Shown: positions 14,730 through 23,321 of the stretch, piece after piece
How positions within the stretch are numbered: position 1 is the first letter of the stretch
How the letters are laid out: each line of letters begins with the position of its first letter
Assembly: GCF_042680685.1 (NCBI RefSeq)
Contig: NZ_JBHUEA010000009.1
Coordinates: 1 to 64,000 of the forward strand
Source of the DNA: Amnibacterium endophyticum
GTDB taxonomy: Bacteria; Actinomycetota; Actinomycetes; Actinomycetales; Microbacteriaceae
Direction of reading: 5' to 3'
DNA: 64,000 bases
The notes under the pieces: generated by a model
What the model was told of the DNA's origin: nothing
Database searches by the model: none
Seen by the model: the letters and a program-made list of their open reading frames with translations, nothing else
Position numbers and translations under genes: made by a program

Positions 14730-16607
14730 ATGGAGCCCCTCCCCGTCCAGGACCCCGCCGCGCTGCGCGCCGGGTGGTCCCGCGTGCACGACGTCGTCGG
14801 CCCGCCCGCGGCCACCGCCGCGCCGCTCGGGCTCTACGCCCACGGCGCGCTGCGCGGGCCGCAGGTCGACACCCGCGTCGGGCCCCGGGACGCGCTCGTC
14901 GTCCCCGCCGGCGCGCTCGCCGATCTCGGGGCGTACGCGAACGCGTTCCCCGCGCACCTGTGGCGGACGCGCACCGGCGCCACGGCCGTCCGCCTGCGCG
15001 TCGTGGTCGACGCGCCCGCGCTGCTCGCCGTCCACCGGTCCGACCGGGCCGGCGCGGGCGAGGTCGCCCACCAGCGCCTGCTCGAACCCGGGATCGAGGA
15101 GCGCCTGACCGTGGCGCTGCCGCCCGGGACGGGCCTCGTCTGGTTCACGCTGCAGGCGGGGGCGGACGACGTGCGCCTCCTCGACGCCGGGTGGGACGTC
15201 GACGTCGCCGCGCGTCCCGGCTCCGTCGTGCTCGGCTCGCCGACCGTCCGCCGCACGACGGACGTGGCGCGCAACCTGCTGCGCGTCGCCGCCGCCCCGG
15301 CGCTCGCCGAGCAGGTCGCCCGCTACGTCGTCGTCGACCACGCCCCGGAGCCCGTCGGGGCGACCCTCCGCGCCGAGGTCGGTGCAGCCGCGACGGCGCT
15401 GCTCGACGTCGTCCGGCTGCCGAACCTCGGCGGCGCCGGCGGCTACTCCCGCGTCATGCACGAGGCGCTCGGCGAGCCCGACGCGGCCTTCGTGCTGCTG
15501 CTCGACGACGACGTGCTGGTCGAGCCCGCGGCCCTGCTCCGGGCGATCGAGTTCGGGCGCCGCGCGGTGGGCCGCGAGATCGTCGGGCTGCAGATGCTCG
15601 ACGCCGGCCGCCCCGGCGTGCTCGACGCGGCGGCGGAGCGCATCGTGCCGCGCACCTTCTGGTGGGGGCCGGCCGACGGCGCTCCCGCCGGTGTGGACGT
15701 CGCCGCGCACCCGGTCGCCGAGCAGCCCCGGCTGCACCGCCAGCCCGAGGCGGACTTCGCCGGCTGGTGGGGTGCGCTGCTGCCGCTCGAGGCGGTGCGG
15801 ACGGTCGGCTACGCGCTGCCGCTGTTCCTGAAGTGGGACGACGCGGAGTACGCGCTGCGCGCCCGCCGCGCCGGGTTCGAGACCGTCAGCCTGCAGGGCG
15901 CGGCCGTCTGGCACGAGTCGTGGCGCATCAAGGACGACGCCCGCGGCTGGCCCGCGTTCTTCCACGCCCGCAACCGGCTCGTCGCGGCGCTGCTGCACGG
16001 CGGCCCGCGGCTGCGCACCGGCGTGCTGCTGTCGGGCTTCGCGATCGAGGTGAAGCAGCTGCTCGCGCTGCAGGCGTTCGCGGTCGAGCGGCGGCAGGAG
16101 GGGCTCGCGGCGGTGCTGGCGGGCCCGGGACGCCTCGGACGGGAGCCCGCCAGCGAGGTCCACCGGCTGCTCACCCTGTCGGCGACGGCGGCCGACCAGC
16201 AGCGGGTGCCGGTCGACGAGGTCGACCCGGCGGTGTCGCCGGCCGCCGACCGGCCGCTCGCCCCGGTCGAAGCCCCGCGCGGCAGCCGCCTGATCGCCTG
16301 GACGCTGCTGCACCTCGTGCGCCACCTCGTCGCCCCGGTCCGCGGGGACGCGGCGGAGCGCCTGCCGGTCGGCCGAGGCACCTGGTGGGTGCTGCCGTCG
16401 TTCGACGACGTCTTCGCCCCGACGGCCGACGGCGCCGCCTACTTCCGGCTCCGCCGCGACCGCCGCCGCTTCCGGCGCCTGCTGCTCGCGAGCGTGCGGC
16501 TGCACTGGCGCCTCTGGTGGCGCTGGCCGGCGCTGGCGCGCGCCTACCGCGCGGAGGCGGCGGCGCTCGCGTCCCCGGAGGCGTGGGTGCGCCACTTCGC
16601 GTCCTGA
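14730..16607 (+). CDS. GlfT2-like galactofuranosyltransferase
   Basis: The 625-residue protein has the GlfT2 layout: an N-terminal beta-rich domain (to about residue 160), a GT-A catalytic domain and a long helical C-terminus. Motifs visible are RLPNLGGAGGYSR, the metal-binding LLLDDDV near residue 258, FAGWWGALLPL, the catalytic acid region KWDDAEYALRARRAG and the His in VWHESWR. GlfT2 polymerises galactofuranose from UDP-Galf on a lipid-linked acceptor. Acceptor and polymer here are unknown, and no UDP-galactopyranose mutase gene lies in the window. A PHO box upstream suggests induction when phosphate is short. Confidence 0.8.
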   Translation: MEPLPVQDPAALRAGWSRVHDVVGPPAATAAPLGLYAHGALRGPQVDTRVGPRDALVVPAGALADLGAYANAFPAHLWRTRTGATAVRLRVVVDAPALLAVHRSDRAGAGEVAHQRLLEPGIEERLTVALPPGTGLVWFTLQAGADDVRLLDAGWDVDVAARPGSVVLGSPTVRRTTDVARNLLRVAAAPALAEQVARYVVVDHAPEPVGATLRAEVGAAATALLDVVRLPNLGGAGGYSRVMHEALGEPDAAFVLLLDDDVLVEPAALLRAIEFGRRAVGREIVGLQMLDAGRPGVLDAAAERIVPRTFWWGPADGAPAGVDVAAHPVAEQPRLHRQPEADFAGWWGALLPLEAVRTVGYALPLFLKWDDAEYALRARRAGFETVSLQGAAVWHESWRIKDDARGWPAFFHARNRLVAALLHGGPRLRTGVLLSGFAIEVKQLLALQAFAVERRQEGLAAVLAGPGRLGREPASEVHRLLTLSATAADQQRVPVDEVDPAVSPAADRPLAPVEAPRGSRLIAWTLLHLVRHLVAPVRGDAAERLPVGRGTWWVLPSFDDVFAPTADGAAYFRLRRDRRRFRRLLLASVRLHWRLWWRWPALARAYRAEAAALASPEAWVRHFAS

Positions 16608-16751
16608 CGCCCGGCTCGCGTCGCCCTGCAGCCGAAAGCGCCGCCCTCCATCAGGAGGCCCGTCGATCGCGTCTCCTGCTGCGAGGCGGCAGTCCTGACC
16701 TGCCGGCGGGCGATCGCGGGGGCGCCGGACGCGAGGCCCCGGGACGCGAGA

Positions 16752-16781
16752 ACGGGGGCGGTGCCTCGGCACCGCCCCCGT
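16752..16781. terminator. Strong bidirectional terminator hairpin
   Basis: ACGGGGGCGGTGC (16752-16764) pairs perfectly with GCACCGCCCCCGT (16769-16781) around CTCG. It lies between the ends of the GlfT2-like gene and phoA, which converge. Confidence 0.85.
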
Positions 16782-16797
16782 CCTCTCCGTCAGCGGG

Positions 16798-18174
16798 TCA
16801 GCGACCCGACGGCAGTCCCAGCGCCCGCCGGAAGGTGGTGTTCAGGTCGGTCTGGTTCGTGATGCCGAGCACGTTCGCCGCCTGCGGCCCCTTGGCCGCG
16901 ATGCGGACCTCGGTGCCGGTGTGCTGCTGCGAGCCGGCGATGTCCGCCGTCGCGTAGCTGATCGTCATCGGCGCACCGTCGTGCGTGGTGAGCGTCGCCG
17001 TGTAGCCGAGGGTCGGCCCCTCGACGATCTGGCTCGTGTGCCCGTGGTCGGCCGTGACGACGACCAGGGTGTCCTTGTGCCGCTTCTGGTAGTCGAGCGC
17101 CAGCTTCACGGCGCGGTCGAACTCGACGGTCTCGCCGATCTGGCCGCAGGGGTTCGCGGCGTGGTCCTGCTTGTCGATGGACGCGCCCTCGATCTGCAGG
17201 AAGAAGCCCTTCTTCGAGTGCTTCGACCGCGCGTCGAGGATCTGCAGCGCCTTGGCCGACATGTCGGAGAGGTGCGGCTGCGTGGCCGGTCGGGCCGTGT
17301 TGACGGAGCAGGTGCTCGCCGGGGTACCGGTCCGCGTCGGCTTCGGGCCGACCCACTCGAGGTCCATGTTGCCCGAGGCGAAGGTGCCGAGCACCGGGTC
17401 CTTCGACTTCGCGCTGACGGCCTGCAGGTCGGCCGCCGTGCTGAGCAGCTGGTAGCCGGACCGCTTCGCGGACTCGCGGACCGTGCTGCCGGCGAACCTG
17501 CCCGCCGTGATCTTCTCGTCGAAGTACTTGGCGCCGCCGCCCAGCAGCACGTCCGCCCGGGTCGCCACCTCCTGCTCGGAGATGGAGCCGGCGCCGCCGT
17601 TCTCCTTCGCGTTCACCGCGCACGACGCGGTGGTGGCGACGGGGCCCTTGCAGTCCCGGCTGACGACGTGCGACTCGAGCACCGCCGGCGTCGCGTCCTG
17701 CACCTCGGCGGTCGTCACGTTGCCCGTGCGGTAGCCGGCCTTCTTCGCCTGCTCGAGGATCGTGCGCAGCGGCTTGCCCTGCAGGTCGACGGAGATCGCG
17801 CCGTTGTAGGTCTTGGTGCCGGTCGCCCAGCCGGTGCCGGACGCGGCCGAGTCGGTGACGTAGTCGGGCTTGCCGGTGTCCTTGTCCAGCGCGTACGTCG
17901 TGTACTCGCCGGTCAGGGGCAGCGTGTCCATCGCCAGCCGGCCGTCCGCGCCGACCTGGTAGTTGCGGGCGATGGTGATCTCGCTGTCGCCCATGCCGTC
18001 GCCGAGCAGCAGGATCACGTTGCGGGCCTTGCCGCCCACGATCTCGTGCCGCGCGGCGGCGGTGCCGTCTATGTGCCGGCTCGAGGCGATGGCGGGAGCG
18101 CCGGCCAGCAGCACGGCTGCGGTGCCGGCGGCCGCGACGGCGACGATGCGGCGGCGGGTTCGGGGGGATCTCAT
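16798..18174 (-). CDS. phoA: Secreted alkaline phosphatase
   Basis: This exported metalloenzyme frees phosphate from organic esters. The 458-residue protein has a signal peptide (basic RSPRTRRR, hydrophobic core, AxA-type site near APAIAS), then the PhoA motifs ILLLGDGMGDSEIT (metal ligand), the nucleophile in VTDSAASGTGWATGTKT, FFLQIEGASIDKQDHA and TADHGHTSQI. It lies downstream of the phosphonatase-like gene on the same strand with its own PHO box in the 104-base gap, so it is likely transcribed independently and under phosphate control. The RRR pair is not a clean twin-arginine motif, so Sec or Tat export is left open. Confidence 0.93.
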   Translation of the reverse strand: MRSPRTRRRIVAVAAAGTAAVLLAGAPAIASSRHIDGTAAARHEIVGGKARNVILLLGDGMGDSEITIARNYQVGADGRLAMDTLPLTGEYTTYALDKDTGKPDYVTDSAASGTGWATGTKTYNGAISVDLQGKPLRTILEQAKKAGYRTGNVTTAEVQDATPAVLESHVVSRDCKGPVATTASCAVNAKENGGAGSISEQEVATRADVLLGGGAKYFDEKITAGRFAGSTVRESAKRSGYQLLSTAADLQAVSAKSKDPVLGTFASGNMDLEWVGPKPTRTGTPASTCSVNTARPATQPHLSDMSAKALQILDARSKHSKKGFFLQIEGASIDKQDHAANPCGQIGETVEFDRAVKLALDYQKRHKDTLVVVTADHGHTSQIVEGPTLGYTATLTTHDGAPMTISYATADIAGSQQHTGTEVRIAAKGPQAANVLGITNQTDLNTTFRRALGLPSGR

Positions 18175-18221
18175 GGCGTCTCCTGATCGTGTTCAGGGCT
18201 GCGCGTCAGCGAGCCATGGCA

Positions 18222-18276
18222 ACCGTCACTGCTGGATCGAACGACTCGCCGGACCGCAGGTGTCCTGCGGGTGAAC
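18222..18276 (-). promoter_or_regulatory. PHO box and probable promoter of phoA
   Basis: On the minus strand GTTCACCCGCA (complement of 18266-18276) abuts GGACACCTGCG (complement of 18255-18265), an 11-bp direct repeat. A weak -10, GACGGT (complement of 18222-18227), begins after a 27-base gap, matching the spacing at pstS and at the GlfT2-like gene. Confidence 0.72.
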
Positions 18277-18278
18277 CA

Positions 18279-18989
18279 TCACTCGAGACCCGAGAGGTCC
18301 GGCCCAAGGGCGGCGGGCAGGTCGGCGACACCGTCGAGCAGGTGCGTGTGGCGGACGGCGCCCAGCTCCGCCGCGGTGTGCGCGCCGGTGAGCACGCCGA
18401 CCACCCGGCCGGCGCCCGCCCTCGTCCCGGCGAGCAGGTCGTTCGCGGTGTCGCCCGCGACGAGCACCTCGCGCACGTCCTGCACGTCGGCCAGCTCCAT
18501 GGCGCGGAAGACGAGGTAGGGGGAGGGGCGTGAGCGACGCACGTCGTCGACGGTGACGAGGCCGTCGAGGTCCTCGCCGAGGCGCCAGCCGACGACCTCG
18601 AGCAGGTCCTGCGCCACCTCCCGCGTGTAGCCGGTCTGCAGCACCACCGCGGCACCCGCGGAGCGCATCGCGTCGACGGCCTCGCGGACCCCCGGCAGCA
18701 GGGACGGCGGGTCGGCGGCGTAGGCGGCGTCGAGATCGGCCGAGAACGCGTCGAAGATCCGGTCCGTCCGGCCGGTGTCCTCGCCGAGCGCCGTCAGGAT
18801 CCCCTCGATGCCCTCGCGCTTGCCCGTCCCGCTCCAGCGCGACAGCACGGCGTCGGGCACGGAGCGCCCGGTGTCCCGCTCCACGGCGTCGCGCATCACC
18901 GCGTAGACCACCCCGCCCTCGTCGACGGTCGTGCCGGCGATGTCCAGCGCGGCGAGACGGACGGGGGGCAGGGCGGCGGGGCGCGGCAC
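18279..18989 (-). CDS. Phosphonatase-like HAD hydrolase
   Basis: Phosphonatase (PhnX) splits the C-P bond of phosphonoacetaldehyde using a Schiff-base lysine. This 236-residue protein has the nucleophile motif LDIAGTTVDEGG, a Lys in GTGKREGIEG at the place of the Schiff-base Lys, QTGYTREVAQDLL, VDDVRRSRPSPY and VAGDTANDLLAG. These align with PhnX motif by motif. It fits the phosphonatase-like subfamily TIGR03351 that travels with the FAD oxidoreductase encoded divergently here. The GTG at 18989 lies 8 bases after CAGACT. The exact substrate is inferred. Confidence 0.82.
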   Translation of the reverse strand: MPRPAALPPVRLAALDIAGTTVDEGGVVYAVMRDAVERDTGRSVPDAVLSRWSGTGKREGIEGILTALGEDTGRTDRIFDAFSADLDAAYAADPPSLLPGVREAVDAMRSAGAAVVLQTGYTREVAQDLLEVVGWRLGEDLDGLVTVDDVRRSRPSPYLVFRAMELADVQDVREVLVAGDTANDLLAGTRAGAGRVVGVLTGAHTAAELGAVRHTHLLDGVADLPAALGPDLSGLE

Positions 18990-19041
18990 GGCTCCGCAGT
19001 CTGACGCCGGAGGCCCCCGTCCGCGGATGCCGTCATCGGCT

Positions 19042-19089
19042 GTTCACGCGCAGTTCCTCCGGGGCCGCCCAGGTGACGCGGAGGAGAAC
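19042..19089. promoter_or_regulatory. Back-to-back PHO boxes between the phosphonate genes
   Basis: On the plus strand GTTCACGCGCA (19042-19052) abuts GTTCCTCCGGG (19053-19063). On the minus strand GTTCTCCTCCG (complement of 19079-19089) abuts CGTCACCTGGG (complement of 19068-19078). The two 22-bp boxes point opposite ways with 4 bases between them. Each lies about 80-90 bases from the start of the gene it faces, so one intergenic site could control both transcripts. Confidence 0.75.
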
Positions 19090-19152
19090 AGTGGCGGAGC
19101 ACTCGCCGACACCCCCGTCCCAGGGGGTCCCGGCCCTGCAGGATCCCGATCC

Positions 19153-20274
19153 GTGACCGAGAAGGACCTGGGCGCCGACCTCGTCGTGGTCGGTGCGGGG
19201 ATCGTGGGGCTGGCGCACGCCTGGCACGCGGTCCGCGCCGGGATGACGGTGGTCGTCGTGGAGCGCGACGGCTACGCCGTCGGCGCGAGCGTCCGCAACT
19301 TCGGGCACGTGTGCACCACCGCGCAGGGCGGCGACGTGCTCCCGATCGCGCTCGCGGCGCGTGAGCACTGGCTGCACCTCGGGCGCGACGCCGGGCTGGA
19401 GGTGCGCCGGGCGGGCACGGTGCTCGTCGCACGGTCCGCCGCCGAGCAGGCGGTGCTGAACGAGTTCGCCGAGGAGCGCGGCGACGCGGTCCGCTCGCTG
19501 ACGCCGGGCGAGGCCGCCCGGCTGCTCGGCCTCGCGCCGTCCGGGGTCGTCGGCGCCCTGCACCTGGTGCAGGACCTGCGGGTGGACGCGCCGACCGCGC
19601 TGCCGGCGATCGCCGCCCACCTGGAGCGGCTCGGCGTCCGGTTCCGCTGGCGCACCGCGGTGCGGGACGCCGGCGACGGCGTCGTGACGACGACCCGCGG
19701 CCGCATCCGCGCGGGCCGGACCGTGCTCGCGGTCGGGCACGACGTCGACCGGTTCTTCCCCGACACCGCGGACGAGCACGGCCTGACGCGGTGCCGGCTG
19801 CGGATGCTCGAGGTCGACGCGCCCGGCGGCGCCGCCGTCGGCCCCGCCCTGCTGACGGGCACCTCGATGCTGCGGTACGACGGCCTGACCTCTCAGCCGT
19901 CCGCGCGGCGGGTGCGCGAGGAGGTGCTCGAGCAGCACCCCGCGCTGCTCGAGCACGTCGTGAACCTGATGCTGACGCAGCGCCCCGACGGACGCCTCGT
20001 CATCGGCGACACCCACCACTACGGGGTCACCGAGGACCCGTTCGAGGACGAGCGATCGGACGAGCTGGTGCTCGCCGAGGCCGCCCGGCTCCTCGGCGCC
20101 GACCTCGTCGTCCGCCGCCGCTGGCGCGGCGTCTACGCCTCCGCGCCGACCCCCTTCCTCGTCGCGCAGCCGCGCGACGGGGTGCAGGTCGTCTCCGTCA
20201 CGAGCGGGATCGGGATGACGACCGCCCTGGGACTCGCCGAGCGGGTCCTCACCTCGACCCTCGTCGCGGCATGA
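19153..20274 (+). CDS. FAD-dependent oxidoreductase linked to phosphonate use (TIGR03364 type)
   Basis: The 373-residue flavoprotein is a DAO-type amine oxidase: N-terminal dinucleotide motif VVVGAGIVGLAHAWHAV, VERDGYAVGASVRNFGHV, and a C-terminal GVQVVSVTSGIGMTTALGLAE. It resembles TIGR03364 proteins that co-occur with phosphonatase-like HADs. Related enzymes oxidise amine groups of aminoethylphosphonate derivatives, so a route from N-substituted aminoethylphosphonate to phosphonoacetaldehyde is a reasonable inference. The GTG at 19153 follows CAGGAT (19139-19144) by 8 bases. The transporter genes follow on the same strand. Confidence 0.8.
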   Translation: MTEKDLGADLVVVGAGIVGLAHAWHAVRAGMTVVVVERDGYAVGASVRNFGHVCTTAQGGDVLPIALAAREHWLHLGRDAGLEVRRAGTVLVARSAAEQAVLNEFAEERGDAVRSLTPGEAARLLGLAPSGVVGALHLVQDLRVDAPTALPAIAAHLERLGVRFRWRTAVRDAGDGVVTTTRGRIRAGRTVLAVGHDVDRFFPDTADEHGLTRCRLRMLEVDAPGGAAVGPALLTGTSMLRYDGLTSQPSARRVREEVLEQHPALLEHVVNLMLTQRPDGRLVIGDTHHYGVTEDPFEDERSDELVLAEAARLLGADLVVRRRWRGVYASAPTPFLVAQPRDGVQVVSVTSGIGMTTALGLAERVLTSTLVAA

Positions 20275-20336
20275 CTTGCCGCACGAGCACCCGCGGGGTC
20301 GGCGACCGCCGAGTCCGTCCCCCCACCGGAGGAACC

Positions 20337-21506
20337 ATGCACCGCACCCTGTCCACCCGTCGCGTCACGAGGGCCGCGGCGGCCGCCGTGCTCGTGACGC
20401 TCGCCGCCGCCGGGCTGTCCGGCTGCTCCGGCGCCGCCGGCGCGACGACCGCGTCGAGCGGCGTCTCGAAGGCGGACGCCGCGAAGGCCACCAGCGCCGC
20501 CGACTTCGGCGGCATGGACGGCCTCGTGAAGGCCGCCGAGGCCGAGGGCAAGCTGAACGTGATCACCCTGCCGCCCAGCTGGGCGAACTACGGGAAGATC
20601 ATCGCGGGCTTCGAGAAGAAGTACCCGGGGATCACGATCACCTCGCAGAACCCGAACGGGTCCTCCGCCGACGAGGTCGCGGCGATCAAGTCGCAGGGCA
20701 CCGGCTCGAACGCGCCCGACGTCGTCGACATCGGCACCGCGGTCCTCGACGAGAACAAGGCGCTCTTCACGCCCTACAAGGTCGCCGGCTGGGACAGGAT
20801 CCCGACCGACTACAAGGACGCCGACGGCCTCTGGTACTACGACTACACGGGCCTCATGTCGATCGGCTACGACTCGTCGAAGGTGAAGGCGCCCACCTCG
20901 CTGGACGACCTGCTCGGCAGCGAGTACAAGGGCAAGGTCGCCATCAAGGGCGACCCGACGCAGGCCAACGAGGCCGCGAGCGCGGTCTACCTCGCGGCGG
21001 CGCAGTCGGGCGGCTCCGCGGACGACGTGCAGCCGGGCATCGACTTCTTCGGGAAGCTGAAGAAGGCCCGCAACATGATCTCCGTCCTGCCGACGCAGGC
21101 GACGGTCAACTCCGGCCAGACGCCCGTCGTCATCCAGTGGTCGTTCAACAACGTCGCCTGGGGGGCCGCCGGCGGCTCCGCGGGCAACCCGAGCTGGAAG
21201 ACCGTGATCCTGCCGGGCACCGCGATCGGCAGCTACTACAACCAGTCGATCAACAAGAACGCCCCGCACCCGGCCGCCGCGCGGCTGTGGCAGGAGTGGA
21301 TCTACTCGCCCGAGGTGCAGAACCTGTACCTGGCGGCGGGCGCCTACCCGGCGACCCTCGCGGCGATGCAGAAGGACGGCAGCGTCGACGAGTCGGTGCT
21401 GAAGTCGGTCGGCGAGCCGCCGTCGACGCTCGTGCAGCTGACGGCGGACCAGGCGACGAAGGCCGCCGGCGTGCTGAAGTCCGGCTGGTCGAAGGCCGTC
21501 AACTGA
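20337..21506 (+). CDS. Phosphonate-type ABC transporter substrate-binding lipoprotein
   Basis: The 389-residue protein has a lipoprotein signal with lipobox LSGC (Cys about residue 30) and a type 2 periplasmic-binding fold (GKLNVITLPPSWANYG, GTGSNAPDVVDIGTAVL, YDYTGLMSIGYD, YNQSINKNAPHPAAARLWQEWIYSPE). It belongs to the extracellular solute-binding family that includes 2-aminoethylphosphonate binders (PhnS-like). The phosphonate reading comes from context rather than from visible ligand residues; polyamine or iron binders share the fold. Ribosome site GGAGG precedes ATG 20337, 62 bases after the oxidoreductase. Confidence 0.8.
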   Translation: MHRTLSTRRVTRAAAAAVLVTLAAAGLSGCSGAAGATTASSGVSKADAAKATSAADFGGMDGLVKAAEAEGKLNVITLPPSWANYGKIIAGFEKKYPGITITSQNPNGSSADEVAAIKSQGTGSNAPDVVDIGTAVLDENKALFTPYKVAGWDRIPTDYKDADGLWYYDYTGLMSIGYDSSKVKAPTSLDDLLGSEYKGKVAIKGDPTQANEAASAVYLAAAQSGGSADDVQPGIDFFGKLKKARNMISVLPTQATVNSGQTPVVIQWSFNNVAWGAAGGSAGNPSWKTVILPGTAIGSYYNQSINKNAPHPAAARLWQEWIYSPEVQNLYLAAGAYPATLAAMQKDGSVDESVLKSVGEPPSTLVQLTADQATKAAGVLKSGWSKAVN

Positions 21507-21510
21507 GGCC

Positions 21511-22443
21511 ATGACCACCTCGACCGCTGCCATCACCCCGGTGGGCGCTGCCGCGCCCGCAGGGACGGAGCAGGTCGGCACCCGCGGCGCCGGAGGGCGA
21601 TCCCTCCGGCGCCGCGGCGTCGGCTGGCTCGGCTTCGCGCCCTTCGGCGTCTACGTGCTGCTCTTCCTCGCCGTCCCCGGGGTCGTCGCGGTCGCGAGCG
21701 GCTTCTTCGACGCGGACGGGCGGCTCACCCTCGCGAACTTCGCCGCGTTCGCCGATCCGGTGATCCGCTCCAACTTCGTGAGCTCGATCTGGCTGTCGGC
21801 GCTGTCCGCGGTCATCAGCGCGATCGTCGGCGCGCTGGTCTGCTGGGCGCTCGGCTCGGTGCGCCCGGACGGCCTCGTCCGCGCGGTGGTCGACTCCGCC
21901 AGCAGCGTCTTCGCGCAGTTCGGCGGGGTCATGCTGGCGTTCGCGTTCATCGCGACCTTCGGCGCGCAGACCCTCGTCCAGCAGGTCGTGCTCGGCGCGA
22001 CCTCGTTCGACACGAGCACGTTCCTCTACTCGGTCGCCGGCCTCGTGCTGCCGTACACCTACTTCGGCGTGCCCCTGATGGTGCTCGCCTTCATGCCGGC
22101 GTTCGAGGGCCTGAAGCCGCAGTGGGGCGAGGCGGTCGCCACGCTCGGCGGGACCCGCCTCGACTTCTGGCGCCGGATCGGGCTGCCGGTGCTCGCGCCG
22201 GCCTTCTTCGGCGCGCTGATCCTGCTGTTCGCGAACGCGTTCTCGTCCTACGCGACGGCCGCCGCGCTGATCTCGCAGGGCGGCATCATCACGCTGGCGA
22301 TCCGCCAGCAGCTCACCAGCGAGACCATCGTCGGGGTCGCGAACACCGCCGGCGTCCTCGCCGCCGGGATGGTCGTGATCATGGCGGTGCTGATGTCGCT
22401 GTACGCCCTGCTGGAGCGGCGGACCCGGCGGTGGCAGCGATGA
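21511..22443 (+). CDS. ABC transporter permease (phosphonate-type), first subunit
   Basis: The 310-residue membrane protein has about six helices (from LGFAPFGVYVLLFLAVPGVV to VLAAGMVVIMAVLMSLYALL) and the cytoplasmic EAA loop EAVATLGGTRLDFWRRIGLPVLAP. That loop docks on the ATPase two genes downstream. It begins 4 bases after the binding-protein gene and overlaps the second permease by ATGA. Confidence 0.88.
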   Translation: MTTSTAAITPVGAAAPAGTEQVGTRGAGGRSLRRRGVGWLGFAPFGVYVLLFLAVPGVVAVASGFFDADGRLTLANFAAFADPVIRSNFVSSIWLSALSAVISAIVGALVCWALGSVRPDGLVRAVVDSASSVFAQFGGVMLAFAFIATFGAQTLVQQVVLGATSFDTSTFLYSVAGLVLPYTYFGVPLMVLAFMPAFEGLKPQWGEAVATLGGTRLDFWRRIGLPVLAPAFFGALILLFANAFSSYATAAALISQGGIITLAIRQQLTSETIVGVANTAGVLAAGMVVIMAVLMSLYALLERRTRRWQR

Positions 22444-23321
22444 CCGCCGGGGCGGCCGAGGTCGTCGGTCTCGAGCCGACGGGCGTCCCGACGGCCCGTC
22501 GCCCGCCACGAGGACGGTACGGCGCCGGGCCGTCGAAGGCCACCGGCGCGGTCGTCCTCGCGGTCGTCGCGGTGCTCTTCGCGATCCCGCTGCTGTCGAT
22601 GGCGTGGTTCACGCTGCGGCCGATCTCCGGCTCGGGCATCACGTTCGTGCACTGGGCGGCGCTGTTCGATCCGGCGCAGGCCTCGAACTACAGCGACCTC
22701 TTCGCGGGCGTCCAGAACTCGCTCGTGCTCGCGGTGATCGTCGTGGCGATCGTGCTGCTCCTGCTGCTGCCGGCGATGCTGCTCGCCGAGCTGCGGTACC
22801 CGAGGGTGCACCGCGCGCTCGAGTTCGTCTGCCTGCTGCCGATCACGGTGCCGACCATCGTCCTGGTCGTCGGCTTCGTCCCCGTCTACCAGGTGCTGCA
22901 GGGCGTGGTCGGCAGCGACCCGTGGACCCTGTCCTTCGCGATCGGCGTCATCGTGCTGCCGTACGCCTACCGCCCGATCCAGGCGAGCATCGGCGCGCTG
23001 AACCTCGCCACCTTGACGGAGGCGGCCCGCTCGCTCGGCGCTTCCTGGCCGGTGGCGGTGACGCGGGTCGTGCTGCCGAACCTGCGGCGCGGCCTGATCT
23101 CCTCCTGCCTGCTGACGGTGTCCGTCGTCCTCGGCGAGTTCACCATCGCGAACGTGCTCTCGCAGAACACGTTCCAGACCGCGCTGCTGCTCCTGCAGCA
23201 GACGGACCCCTACGTCGGCGCGCTGCTCGCGCTCGCCGCGCTCCTGTTCGTCTTCGTGCTGCTCGTGGTCGTGTCGACCGCGGGCTCGATCGGGCGGCGA
23301 CCCCGCCGGAGGAGATCATGA
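22440..23321 (+). CDS. ABC transporter permease (phosphonate-type), second subunit
   Basis: The 293-residue partner permease has about six helices and its own EAA loop, EAARSLGASWPVAVTRVVLPNLRRG. The N-terminal 35 residues are cytoplasmic and Pro/Arg-rich. It is coupled on both sides by ATGA overlaps, so the two permeases and the ATPase are made together. Confidence 0.88.
   Translation: MTAGAAEVVGLEPTGVPTARRPPRGRYGAGPSKATGAVVLAVVAVLFAIPLLSMAWFTLRPISGSGITFVHWAALFDPAQASNYSDLFAGVQNSLVLAVIVVAIVLLLLLPAMLLAELRYPRVHRALEFVCLLPITVPTIVLVVGFVPVYQVLQGVVGSDPWTLSFAIGVIVLPYAYRPIQASIGALNLATLTEAARSLGASWPVAVTRVVLPNLRRGLISSCLLTVSVVLGEFTIANVLSQNTFQTALLLLQQTDPYVGALLALAALLFVFVLLVVVSTAGSIGRRPRRRRS

Noticed and set aside
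16645..16680. Fourth member of the CAGCAGGATC palindrome family
   Set aside because: Only CAGGAG/CTCCTG pairs here; the CAGCAGGATC core is incomplete.
14667..16772. 700-codon minus-strand frame opposite the GlfT2-like gene
   Set aside because: The plus-strand protein has the GlfT2 catalytic motifs; the antisense product has no domain and biased composition.
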